This document shows, piece after piece, positions 1 to 7,559 of a stretch of 64,000 nucleotides of DNA. The notes beneath the pieces were generated by a model that was not told where the DNA came from, ran no database searches, and saw nothing but the letters and a program-made list of their open reading frames with translations. Origin of the DNA: an uncultured Bacteroidales bacterium (lineage in GTDB: Bacteria > Bacteroidota > Bacteroidia > Bacteroidales > Bacteroidaceae); the NCBI GenBank assembly GCA_902796835.1, contig CADBQP010000005.1:1-64000 (forward strand). Reading direction: 5' to 3'. The translations under genes and the position numbers were made by a program. The first letter of the stretch is position 1. Every line of letters begins with the position of its first letter.

Positions 1-1
1 G

Positions 2-103
2 ACTGACACAGGAAAATCATTGATGCCTGTCCTTACCGCCCTTATCGCTTGGGGCAAGGAGCACTTCAATGAAGTTGTAGACAAGAACATTATCATGGAC
101 TAA
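2..103 (+). CDS. C-terminal end of an unidentified protein (partial, 33 codons visible)
   Basis: The reading frame is open from the left edge and stops with TAA at 101-103. The peptide contains the stretch GKSLMPVLTALIAWGKEHF and ends NIIMD. A perfect hairpin with a following T-run lies 24 bases after the stop, which supports a real gene end. I do not recognise the family from 33 residues. The GKS near the start of the visible part is too isolated to call a P-loop. The gene continues upstream of the window. Confidence 0.6.
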   Translation, partial: TDTGKSLMPVLTALIAWGKEHFNEVVDKNIIMD

Positions 104-126
104 GTTCTTGTCTTTTCCGCATACAG

Positions 127-163
127 GCCGTTTATCTACCTTCGCAGCAGATAAACGGCTTTT
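127..163 (+). terminator. Intrinsic terminator of the gene ending at 103
   Basis: An 11-bp perfect stem (127-137 with 149-159) has an 11-base loop and is followed by TTTTGC on the plus strand. Its position just after the stop codon fits termination of the upstream gene. Confidence 0.8.
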
Positions 164-215
164 GCATGCGACAACTGACGAATGAAGCAAGAGCAGAGCA
201 AACTCGTTTCCGCTT

Positions 216-320
216 CTCAGTCATTTTTGTTACCAGTTTTGAGGGCAGTCTCAAAAACCCGTTTTGGGGTAGTTGGTAACAAAAACTGAGGTTACTTTGG
301 TAACAAAATCGGTAACAAAA
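216..320. repeat. Cluster of GGTAACAAAA repeats with a large inverted pair
   Basis: GGTAACAAAA occurs directly at 275, 299 and 311, and inverted within 224-235. The inverted copy (224-235) and the copy at 274-285 form a 12-bp perfect stem, extended by CTCAG (216-220) against CTGAG (286-290). The stretch 164-520 has no convincing gene. It is otherwise unremarkable apart from this cluster. Confidence 0.65.
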
Positions 321-520
321 CGTCCAATCATGTCCTTTTTCGCCTTTTTGTCCTTTGTCTGCATTCTCGCAGGTTGAACATTATTTTTCACCCTGCTGGC
401 CGTGAAGCGCGAAGTTGGCTCTCTTGATTATCAGTTACTTACACCTTATGAAAGGGTAAAAAAATAAGAGCGTCCGACTTTGTAAGTTGAACGCTCTCGA
501 TACATGGGGATAATTTTTTG

Positions 521-595
521 CGGTGCGTACGGGACTCGAACCCGTGACCTCCTGAGTGACAGGCAGGCATTCTAACCAGGCTGAACTAACGCACC
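521..595 (-). tRNA. tRNA-Asp (anticodon GTC)
   Basis: Reading the minus strand from 595, the acceptor arm GGTGCGT pairs with ACGCACC, followed by discriminator G. The D arm, the anticodon loop CTGTCAC with GTC at 560-558, and the T arm with TTCGAGT are all present. CCA is not encoded. Positions 31 and 39 form a C-T(U) mismatch at the base of the anticodon loop; the rest of the cloverleaf is complete. Confidence 0.95.
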
Positions 596-613
596 TTTTT
601 GCGATTGCGAGTG

Positions 614-643
614 CAAAGGTAGTGAGTTTTTTGGAAACACAAA
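614..643 (-). promoter_or_regulatory. Promoter of tRNA-Asp (-33 TTTG, -7 TACCTTTG)
   Basis: On the minus strand TTTG (643-640) and TACCTTTG (621-614) are 18 bases apart. This matches the Bacteroidota housekeeping promoter TTTG/TAnnTTTG and lies 19 bases before the mature tRNA 5' end. Confidence 0.7.
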
Positions 644-775
644 ATTTTTTTGCATTTTTTTTATCTATAGACGCGTTTTTTTATGTTGACTACTTTCAAA
701 AATTATTTTTTGATTTTAGGCGAGTGTAATCTCTTTCGATTTTGACCCAAATGCGAGGTTAAGGAATGTTTGCTG

Positions 776-1333
776 TCAGGCTTTTATGAGTTCCAAAAAT
801 TCTTCGCGTGTTTTGGCCTGATTGAATGCGCCACAGAAGTCACTGGTGGTGGTGATGGCTCCACTTTTCTCAACTCCACGCATTTGCATGCACATGTGTT
901 GCGCTTCAAGCACAACCATAACACCAAGTGGTTGGAGAGTGTCGTTGATGCACTCTTTTATTTGGGTTGTCATGCGTTCTTGCACTTGCAGACGGTGGGA
1001 AAAAATATCTACTACGCGTGCTATTTTTGAGAGTCCTGTGATATAGCCGTTGGGAATGTATGCCACGTGGGCTTTGCCATAGAAGGGGAGTAAGTGGTGT
1101 TCGCAAAGTGAGTAGAAAGGTATGTCTTTTACGATGACCATTTGATTGTAGTCTTCTTTGAAGCGTGCTGAGTTAAGCACGGCTGTAGCATTGGTTTGAT
1201 AACCTTGGGTGAGGGCGAGCATGGCTTTGGCTACGCGTTCCGGGGTTTTGAGGAGCCCTTCGCGTGTGGGGTCTTCGCCCATGGCGCGAAGAAGTTCTCT
1301 CACATGGAGTTTCATTTCTTCTATTTGTTCCAT
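776..1333 (-). CDS. folE: GTP cyclohydrolase I
   Basis: Converts GTP to 7,8-dihydroneopterin triphosphate, the first step of folate (tetrahydropterin) synthesis, in the cytoplasm. The 185-residue protein is a typical bacterial length. It shows the zinc-site motif CEHHLLPF (Cys77, His80) and the third zinc ligand Cys148 in HMCMQMRG. The central block around [20 protein letters not shown] is the family signature (His113). It follows the SPOR-domain gene by 25 bases in the same direction and probably shares its transcript. No riboswitch was seen. Family assignment is firm. Confidence 0.96.
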   Translation of the reverse strand: MEQIEEMKLHVRELLRAMGEDPTREGLLKTPERVAKAMLALTQGYQTNATAVLNSARFKEDYNQMVIVKDIPFYSLCEHHLLPFYGKAHVAYIPNGYITGLSKIARVVDIFSHRLQVQERMTTQIKECINDTLQPLGVMVVLEAQHMCMQMRGVEKSGAITTTSDFCGAFNQAKTREEFLELIKA

Positions 1334-1358
1334 TTGTATGTTGTGTTTGTGTGCCTTG

Positions 1359-1925
1359 TTAGTTGGCGAGGAGAACAGTGCATTTTACTACGCGTGCCTC
1401 ATTCGATAGTCGGGCATTACGAATGAGGCGTACATATTTCTGTGCGTCTTCTGCGTTTCTGAAGTCGCCTACGCGGCATATCCATCGTGGTGAGGTAAAC
1501 TGCGGGTAAACGGATAATTCTGGAAATTCCTTGCGAATGTTTTCGGCCGTTTGTTGTGCTTTTATCTTGTCATTGCGGGAATTGCCTCCGGTAAATACTT
1601 GTACGCGATAGCCTGTGGCTTTATAGCGCTGTCGGACGTTGGTATAGTTTGACGGTGCGGTGTTGGCCGAAGGGGATTCTACAATTTTCTTTTCGACCAC
1701 CTTTAGCTTTACTTCTTTAGACTTGGAAGGAGCCGTATTTTTTTCGGTGGTGTTTGGGGTGGGGGCTTTTCTTGTATTTACGATGGTGCTGATGGTGTCA
1801 TCTTGCACTACAATGATGCGCCCTTCGCCTTGTTTTTGGGTTTCTATATGGCGCATGAAAGGGGTCTGGGCATGAGCGAGATTGGCCAGACACATAAGCA
1901 CGAGGCTGAAGAATGTTTTTTTCAT
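1359..1925 (-). CDS. Exported SPOR-domain protein
   Basis: The 188-residue protein has a signal peptide (residues 1-19, ending LAHA before Gln), a Pro/Thr/Lys-rich low-complexity linker (about 50-95) and a C-terminal SPOR domain (about 105-185; YRVQVFTGG...WICRVGDF). SPOR domains bind denuded glycan strands of septal peptidoglycan, so a periplasmic division-linked role is likely; this is inference from the domain. It lies between the tpiA-containing frame and folE, an order recurrent in Bacteroidales. A large hairpin separates it from the tpiA frame, so it may have its own transcription start. Confidence 0.85.
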   Translation of the reverse strand: MKKTFFSLVLMCLANLAHAQTPFMRHIETQKQGEGRIIVVQDDTISTIVNTRKAPTPNTTEKNTAPSKSKEVKLKVVEKKIVESPSANTAPSNYTNVRQRYKATGYRVQVFTGGNSRNDKIKAQQTAENIRKEFPELSVYPQFTSPRWICRVGDFRNAEDAQKYVRLIRNARLSNEARVVKCTVLLAN

Positions 1926-1951
1926 GTGGGCAATTGTAGGAGTGACGTATG

Positions 1952-2006
1952 GCCACTTCGTTTGCTTGTCCGTTCCTCATTAAAAGGTGATGGCAAACGA
2001 AGTGGC
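1952..2006. repeat. 14-bp perfect inverted repeat between tpiA frame and SPOR gene
   Basis: GCCACTTCGTTTGC (1952-1965) is perfectly repeated in inverse at 1993-2006, with a 27-base loop. No T-run follows on the minus strand, so a classical intrinsic terminator is not clear. It could be an attenuating or mRNA-stabilising stem after the tpiA stop. Confidence 0.6.
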
Positions 2007-2026
2007 TTCTGTTGTGTTTATGTTTT

Positions 2027-2785
2027 TTATTTCCAGGCGTCGATAATGCCTTTGAAGTCGGCAGCCTTGAGCGAAGCTCCTCCGATGAGGCCTCCGTCAA
2101 CGTCGGGCTTTGCAAAGAGTTCTTTTGCGTTTGAAGGCTTGCAGCTTCCGCCATAGAGAATGGTGGTATCCTCGGCTACTTGGGAACCGAACTTTTGAGC
2201 TACAACGTTGCGAATGAATGCGTGCATGTCTTCAGCTTGTTCTGCTGTGGCGGTTTCGCCGGTGCCAATTGCCCATACAGGCTCGTAGGCAAGTACGATG
2301 TTTGCAAATTGTTCGGCAGTGAGGTCAAAGAGTGAACCTTCAATCTGGGCACGAACTACATCATTTTGCTTGCCGCTCTTGCGCTCTTCAAGCAGTTCAC
2401 CAATGCAGAAGATAACTTTCAGACCGTTTTCAAGGGCGAGGTTAACTTTTTCTTTAAGCATTTCTGCAGTTTCGCCATAGTATGCGCGGCGCTCGCTGTG
2501 ACCAAGGATTACATATTCGGCGCCTGTGGATTTTACCATTTCGGCCGATACTTCGCCGGTGAAGGCTCCACTGGCTTTGTCGGCACAATTCTCTGCGCCA
2601 AGTGCGAGCACGTTGTGGTCAATCTCTTGCGAAACGGTGGCAAGGTGGATGAAGGGGGTACAAATGATGACGCCACAATTGGGTTTGTCGGCAGTCAGCA
2701 ATTCGTTAAGTTCTTTGGCTAAGGCAACTCCCTCCTGGAGGTTTTTGTTCATTTTCCAGTTGCCTGCTACAATTTTTTTACGCAT
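2027..2785 (-). other. tpiA: Triosephosphate isomerase module with its own candidate start
   Basis: An ATG at 2785 begins a complete, normal-length 252-residue TPI that interconverts dihydroxyacetone phosphate and glyceraldehyde 3-phosphate in glycolysis. GNWKMN (Lys11), ILGHSERR (His96) and [11 protein letters not shown] (Glu168) are intact. The bases before this ATG are an A/C-rich run of AAAACC-like units, typical of Bacteroidota leaders rather than of coding sequence. Independent initiation here would yield soluble TPI. Confidence 0.75.
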
Positions 2786-3991
2786 GTGATTATTGGTTTT
2801 GAGGTTTTTGGTTTTGTGGTTTTTAAGCTTTCTGCGGTGGCGATAGCGTTTATAGTATTTGCTGCCTATCCACAGATTGTCGGCAAAGATAAAGAAAATT
2901 AACGGAATAAAAAACCATTCGAGCAACTTAGCTAATCCGCTTGATGCCGAGGCTGTGCTTTCCGAGTAGAGTGCTGTGAGATCTATTTTATCGTTGTCGG
3001 TTTCAGGGAGGTTGTTTTTACTCCATTTTTTTAATATTTGTCCGTTTTTAAGTAGCAAAAGGCCAGGATTAGATCGCACCATTGCCTTGAGTTGTTCGGC
3101 GTCGGCAAAGATGAATTCATAGGCGGCACCGCTGCGGTCTGTCCAATTGTGTATGCTCTCGTCGGAGCCCGGCTCAGTGGTCACACCATAGAAAGTGTAT
3201 GCTTTGTCGGTAGTGTAGTCGTGAAGATCGTTGATGCGGTCGCTTATGCCGTCATCGGCGTCGTTAAGGTTGGGCGATATGAGAAGGAAGGTATAGCCTG
3301 TGTCGAGCAAGATGTCGTAGGTTACGTCGTCGCCTTTTGCATTCCAAAATGCTGTGGCGGCCAGTTCTTTCTGTGCTTCCTCGCCCAGTTCGCCTTCTAT
3401 GGCTTTGGTGAGGTTAATGCCTTGTTTGTAGGCAGTAAAATCTATGAGAGGCAGGTAGTGGTAGCTATAGAGTGCGAGAGAAATGATGTAGATTGCAGAA
3501 AATGTGGACGTAATCCATTCGTGACGTGTGCTGATGAGACGGTGCATGGCCTCGGGGTGTAGCAGTAGTACTATGGTTGCCAAAAGCAGAAGTATGTTTT
3601 TTAGAAGTGTCTGACCGTTGGTGAGTTTGAGTGCATCTCCAAAGCAGCCACAGTCTGCCACGGGGTCGGCAATGAAAATATAGAGTGTTATCAACGTCAT
3701 GATGCTCATAAAGGCGAGCGCGGCCCTGGTGGAGAGTCTTCGTTGAATGCCAAGCAGTATCTGTATGCCGAGCAGAAACTCGATCGAAGCCAAGGCAACT
3801 ACTGCAATTGACATCCATAAGGATTCGGGTGCTATGGCGATGCCAAAGTGCTGCATGTAAGCTTGCAGTTTGTAGTTCATGCCCAATGGGTCGATGGCCT
3901 TGACATAGCCTGAGAATAGGAAAGTAATGGCCAGAGCAGTACGGCAAATGTAGCCAATGACACTGAAAAGGAGATTTCTCTGGTTTTTCAT
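2027..3991 (-). CDS. tpiA: Fused frame: DoxX-like membrane protein + thioredoxin-like domain + triosephosphate isomerase
   Basis: One uninterrupted frame of 654 codons. Residues 1-180 carry about five membrane helices with the DoxX/MauE-type CGCFG motif after the third. Residues about 215-340 resemble a thioredoxin-fold domain without a CxxC. A last membrane helix (about 365-385) is followed by a basic KRYRHRRK tail. Residues 403-654 are a full triosephosphate isomerase (Lys11, His96 and Glu168 in TPI numbering, all present). The start at 3991 overlaps the DUF1599 stop in an ATGA, so it is translationally coupled. In relatives I know, DoxX and tpiA are adjacent separate genes; here the spacer has no stop. 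By the positive-inside rule, TPI would face the cytoplasm. Two products by internal initiation are equally possible. Confidence 0.85.
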   Translation of the reverse strand: MKNQRNLLFSVIGYICRTALAITFLFSGYVKAIDPLGMNYKLQAYMQHFGIAIAPESLWMSIAVVALASIEFLLGIQILLGIQRRLSTRAALAFMSIMTLITLYIFIADPVADCGCFGDALKLTNGQTLLKNILLLLATIVLLLHPEAMHRLISTRHEWITSTFSAIYIISLALYSYHYLPLIDFTAYKQGINLTKAIEGELGEEAQKELAATAFWNAKGDDVTYDILLDTGYTFLLISPNLNDADDGISDRINDLHDYTTDKAYTFYGVTTEPGSDESIHNWTDRSGAAYEFIFADAEQLKAMVRSNPGLLLLKNGQILKKWSKNNLPETDNDKIDLTALYSESTASASSGLAKLLEWFFIPLIFFIFADNLWIGSKYYKRYRHRRKLKNHKTKNLKTNNHMRKKIVAGNWKMNKNLQEGVALAKELNELLTADKPNCGVIICTPFIHLATVSQEIDHNVLALGAENCADKASGAFTGEVSAEMVKSTGAEYVILGHSERRAYYGETAEMLKEKVNLALENGLKVIFCIGELLEERKSGKQNDVVRAQIEGSLFDLTAEQFANIVLAYEPVWAIGTGETATAEQAEDMHAFIRNVVAQKFGSQVAEDTTILYGGSCKPSNAKELFAKPDVDGGLIGGASLKAADFKGIIDAWK

Positions 3992-4536
3992 GCCTCGGTC
4001 TTTTCAACGGTGAGCTTTATGAGGGCAAAAACGGCATAATTGAGCATGTCGAGATAGTTGGCTGCAATGCCTTCGGAGATGAGTGTTTTTCCATCATGCT
4101 CTTCGATTTGCTTGGTGCGGAAAATCTTCATGAGTATGAGGTCTGTGTATGATTCCACTCGCATGGAGCGCCATGCTTCGTCGTAGTCGTGGTTTTTGCG
4201 CTTCATGAGTTCAAGGGCCTCATGACCATATTTGTCGTACAGGTTGGTCACCTGCTCAATGCTCATGTCTTCTTTTTCGGCATAGCCGTATTCAAGCTGT
4301 ATGAGCCCTACGATGCTATAGTTTACTATGGCAATGAATTCGCCGGCTATGCCTTCGTCGATCATGGCTTCTCCCTTGCTCTCGATGGAACGGATGCGGT
4401 TTGCTTTGATGAAGAGTTGGTCGGTTACCGAACTGGGACGCAGAATGCGCCAGGCGGCACCGTAGTCGTGGAGCTTCTTCACAAAGATGTCGCGGCATGA
4501 TTTCATGACGCTTTCAAATTCTTCATTTGTAGTCAT
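3988..4536 (-). CDS. DUF1599 protein with internally duplicated domain
   Basis: A 182-residue protein made of two copies of one module. Residues about 20-83 ([14 protein letters not shown]...[24 protein letters not shown]) align with about 113-176 ([14 protein letters not shown]...[24 protein letters not shown]). HDYxxAWR and EGIAxxxxxxxNYxxxxLI are shared by both. This is the DUF1599 family of unknown function common in Bacteroidota. It overlaps metA by 14 bases upstream and the DoxX frame by 4 downstream, so the three are probably co-translated. No catalytic function can be stated. Confidence 0.85.
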   Translation of the reverse strand: MTTNEEFESVMKSCRDIFVKKLHDYGAAWRILRPSSVTDQLFIKANRIRSIESKGEAMIDEGIAGEFIAIVNYSIVGLIQLEYGYAEKEDMSIEQVTNLYDKYGHEALELMKRKNHDYDEAWRSMRVESYTDLILMKIFRTKQIEEHDGKTLISEGIAANYLDMLNYAVFALIKLTVEKTEA

Positions 4537-5440
4537 ATTCTTTGATTTTTTCTATCCAGGTATGATAAAAGTGGAGCCCGTCGGCTTTCCACGAATAAGC
4601 AATATCGGTTTGTTTGCTTTCGTCGACAAAGTAGTTTTGAGGTATGGCTATGGGAAGTCCTTTTTTGAGGTCGCGGCGATATTCGTCGCCTAAGCGTCCT
4701 TCCGCATATTCAAGATGCCCCGTCACAAAAAGAGCGCTACCGTCGCTATTGCTTACAATTCCTACGCCTTGCTCTATGTTGTGGGCCACTATGTGCAAGT
4801 TGCCTGCCTTGGCCACATCGGTCGTGCTGATGCTGGTGTGGCGACTTGTGGGCATGGCAATTTGCTTTTGGCTGCCTTGCCGGACACCTAGAACCAGACT
4901 GGCTGAGGTTTCTTTGCCTTTGCCCAGCTCTTGAAATTGATAGTTGAAGACACCGAAACTCTTTGTTGGCAGACTGTGTTTACGTATGCCATAGAAGTGA
5001 TAGAGCGCAGCTTGTGCAGCCCAGCATATGTAGAGCGAGCGGCGTACGTGGGTTTCGGTCCAATCGAAGATGTGGCATAGCTGGGGCCAGTAGCGCACGT
5101 CTTCGTAGGGAAGGTGCTCCACGGGGGCTCCGGTGACTATGAGGGCGTCGAACTGCTCGTCTTCTATGCAGTCGAAGTCCACATAAAACGCATCCATGTG
5201 GCTCATGGGTGTCGTCTTATATGTTTGTCCGGCGATTTTTAGAGGGATTAGCTCAATAGTTTCCGGACAGCCTTCGAGCATTCGAATGATGTCTCGCTCA
5301 GTCACTTGCTTTTCGGGCATGAGGTTGAGCAGGAGCACACGTAGGGGAAATCTTTCGGTGTGTTCATTGCCTATGGGCTGTCTTCTGAGCGTAGGCTCAA
5401 GTCCGTCGGCTTCGAGCAATCCGTGGGGTAGCAGTATCAT
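4523..5440 (-). CDS. metA: Homoserine O-acyltransferase, MetA family (acetyl-CoA type predicted)
   Basis: Activates homoserine for methionine synthesis in the cytoplasm. The 305-residue protein has the family core: LLNLMPEK (39-44), nucleophile Cys139 in ICWAAQAALYHF, and His242/Glu244 in GHLEY. The residue equivalent to E. coli position 111 is Glu108 (TGAPVEHLP). In studied MetA enzymes Glu there goes with acetyl-CoA and Gly with succinyl-CoA use, so homoserine O-acetyltransferase activity is more likely than the succinyltransferase name implies. It sits 33 bases after the M13 peptidase gene and overlaps DUF1599. No SAM riboswitch is visible. Confidence 0.93.
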   Translation of the reverse strand: MILLPHGLLEADGLEPTLRRQPIGNEHTERFPLRVLLLNLMPEKQVTERDIIRMLEGCPETIELIPLKIAGQTYKTTPMSHMDAFYVDFDCIEDEQFDALIVTGAPVEHLPYEDVRYWPQLCHIFDWTETHVRRSLYICWAAQAALYHFYGIRKHSLPTKSFGVFNYQFQELGKGKETSASLVLGVRQGSQKQIAMPTSRHTSISTTDVAKAGNLHIVAHNIEQGVGIVSNSDGSALFVTGHLEYAEGRLGDEYRRDLKKGLPIAIPQNYFVDESKQTDIAYSWKADGLHFYHTWIEKIKEYDYK

Positions 5441-5473
5441 TGACGCCGTGGTTTAGCTATGGAACGATGATAT

Positions 5474-7501
5474 TTACCAAATGGTTACGCGCTTGGCTTT
5501 GGGAATAAAGAGTTTATCTTTTTTAGTAACCCCGAAGGCTTTATACCAGGCGTCAATGTGCGGCAGGGCTCCGTTGACACGCCAGCGTCCAAGCGAGTGG
5601 GGGTCGCTCTTTGTATAGACTCGTATTTGTTCGTCGCGGATGTTTCCAGCCCACACACCAGCATAGGCCAGGAAGAAACGTTGTTCGGGCGTGAAGCCTT
5701 CGGCCTTTTGTAGCGGCGACTCGGCCATGGCGTTTTGCAGAGCCTGATAGGCTACTTGCAGGCCACCGTGGTCGGCCAGGTTTTCGCCTAGGGTGAGCTG
5801 GCCGTTGCCATTGAGGTCGGGCAGCACTTTGATGTTCGAAAAGAAATCGGCCATCACTTTGGCGCGCTCCTTGAAGCGCTCGCCATCTTGTGGCTCCCAC
5901 CAGTCGCGCAGGTTCCCGTCTTTGTCGTATTGGCGCCCATTGTCGTCGAATCCGTGAGTCATTTCATGGCCTATCACAACGCCGATGGCACCATAGTTGA
6001 AGGCATCGTCTGCTTGCATGTCGAAGAAGGGAGGCTGCAAAATGCCGGCAGGGAAGCATATCTCGTTGGTGGTGGGGTTATAGTAGGCATTAACGGTTTG
6101 TGGGTTCATATACCATTCGTCGCGGTCTACGGGTTTGTTCACCTTTTCACGTATCATGTTGTCAAAGGCAAATTCCGAGGCTTTCCACAGGTTTTCAATA
6201 AATGTTTGATTCTTGTCGATTGAAAGTGCAGAATAATCGCGCCATTTGTTGGGATAGCCTATTTTTACGTAGAAGGTGTTCAGTTTTTCGTGGGCGCGCT
6301 TTTTTGTGGCTTCGCTCATCCAGTCTTGAGCGTCAATGCGTTGTCCCAAAGCTGTCTGCAGGTTTTTCACCAGTTGGGTCATGCGTTCTTTTGAGGCGGC
6401 CGGGAAGTATTTTTGGGCATACATTTTTCCTACAGCCTCGCCTAGCACGTCGTCGACTGTGCTCACAGCGCGTTTCCATAGGGGACGGTCCTGTTCTTTT
6501 CCGCTGAGTGTGCGTCCGAAGAAGTCGAAATTGGCCTCGCGAAAGTCGTCGCTGAGGTTTGCAGCGGCATCGTTTACAAGTCTGAAGGCTAAATAGTCTT
6601 TCAGCGTGCTAAGCGGTATGTCGGTAAGGAGACTTTCAATGCCTGCGATGGCTTCGGGCTGGCCCACACATATTTCGTTGAAGGCAGGAAAGCCCATTCT
6701 CATGAGGAGTGTGCTCCAGTCTATGCCGGGATAGCTGTTCAGCAGAGCAGCATAGCTCATTTTGTTGTAGTTGCGTTCGGGGTCGCGAAGCTCGGTGCGC
6801 GAGCGCGACGTCTTGGCTATGGCTGTTTCTACCTTCATCACGTTGTCGCGTTTTTCCATGGCAGTTGCCTCGTCGTCGCCACAGAGCACGAAGAGGCGCA
6901 CCACGTAGTTCTTGAAGGCATTGCGAATTTTGGTGGTGGCTTCGTCGTTGTCGAGGTAGTATTCTTTCTGTCCGAGGCTCAGGCCGCCTTGATGGAGCTG
7001 TACAATGTTTTGTTTGCTGTTTTTCTCGTCGGCACCCACATAGATAACCATGAAGGCCCCCACGCCCTTGCGGGCCAGCTCGCCTGTTTTCAGAATGAAT
7101 TCGGGCATGGTTTGCACACCATATATGCTCTCATAGAGCGGGCGCAAAGGGTTGAAGCCTTCAGCGTTTTTTCGGGTGCTGTCCATGGCAAGGTTAAAGA
7201 GGTCGCCTATTTTTTGTTCTGTGCTGCCCATTGCATGAGCTTGGGCGGCCGTGTTTTCGATGAGCGTTCTAAGTCGGGTGTTGTTTTCTTCGTCAAGAGC
7301 ATTAAACACTCCGTAGCGTGAATATTCTGCCGTCAGTGGGTGGGCCTTGTTCCAGCCTCCGTCGGCATATTCGAAGAAATCGTTTCCAGGCTTGGCCTGC
7401 AAATTCATGTTTTCTTTCTTGATTCCTATTGACAAAGTTGATTGTGCCATTGCTGTAGCGGAAAATAGCATTAAAGCTGAGGGTAATAAACTTTTAAGCA
7501 T
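5474..7501 (-). CDS. Exported M13-family (neprilysin/PepO-like) zinc metallopeptidase
   Basis: A 675-residue protein with a signal peptide (1-19, ending AMA before Gln) and two M13 domains. Zinc motif HEMTH is at 512-516, third ligand Glu573 is in GENLADHGG, and the substrate-binding NAYYNP motif is at 471-476. Length matches the family (about 650-700). The family cleaves small peptides outside the cytoplasm; in Bacteroidota these are periplasmic or surface enzymes. The C-terminus RVTIW keeps the terminal Trp, but not the Cys of the family's C-terminal CxxW. It is first in the run leading to metA. Confidence 0.92.
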   Translation of the reverse strand: MLKSLLPSALMLFSATAMAQSTLSIGIKKENMNLQAKPGNDFFEYADGGWNKAHPLTAEYSRYGVFNALDEENNTRLRTLIENTAAQAHAMGSTEQKIGDLFNLAMDSTRKNAEGFNPLRPLYESIYGVQTMPEFILKTGELARKGVGAFMVIYVGADEKNSKQNIVQLHQGGLSLGQKEYYLDNDEATTKIRNAFKNYVVRLFVLCGDDEATAMEKRDNVMKVETAIAKTSRSRTELRDPERNYNKMSYAALLNSYPGIDWSTLLMRMGFPAFNEICVGQPEAIAGIESLLTDIPLSTLKDYLAFRLVNDAAANLSDDFREANFDFFGRTLSGKEQDRPLWKRAVSTVDDVLGEAVGKMYAQKYFPAASKERMTQLVKNLQTALGQRIDAQDWMSEATKKRAHEKLNTFYVKIGYPNKWRDYSALSIDKNQTFIENLWKASEFAFDNMIREKVNKPVDRDEWYMNPQTVNAYYNPTTNEICFPAGILQPPFFDMQADDAFNYGAIGVVIGHEMTHGFDDNGRQYDKDGNLRDWWEPQDGERFKERAKVMADFFSNIKVLPDLNGNGQLTLGENLADHGGLQVAYQALQNAMAESPLQKAEGFTPEQRFFLAYAGVWAGNIRDEQIRVYTKSDPHSLGRWRVNGALPHIDAWYKAFGVTKKDKLFIPKAKRVTIW

Positions 7502-7559
7502 GCTGTTTATGTGTTTTTGTTGTGTTTGTCTGTTTTTGCGGGGGCTGCCAATTTCTGAT

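Noticed and set aside
2..103. Dethiobiotin synthetase or other P-loop enzyme from the TDTGKS string
   Set aside because: Such a motif would lie near the N-terminus, whereas here it is 33 residues from the stop; the similarity is too short.
5441..5473. SAM riboswitch before metA
   Set aside because: Only 33 bases separate metA from the upstream gene, too short and without conserved riboswitch sequence.
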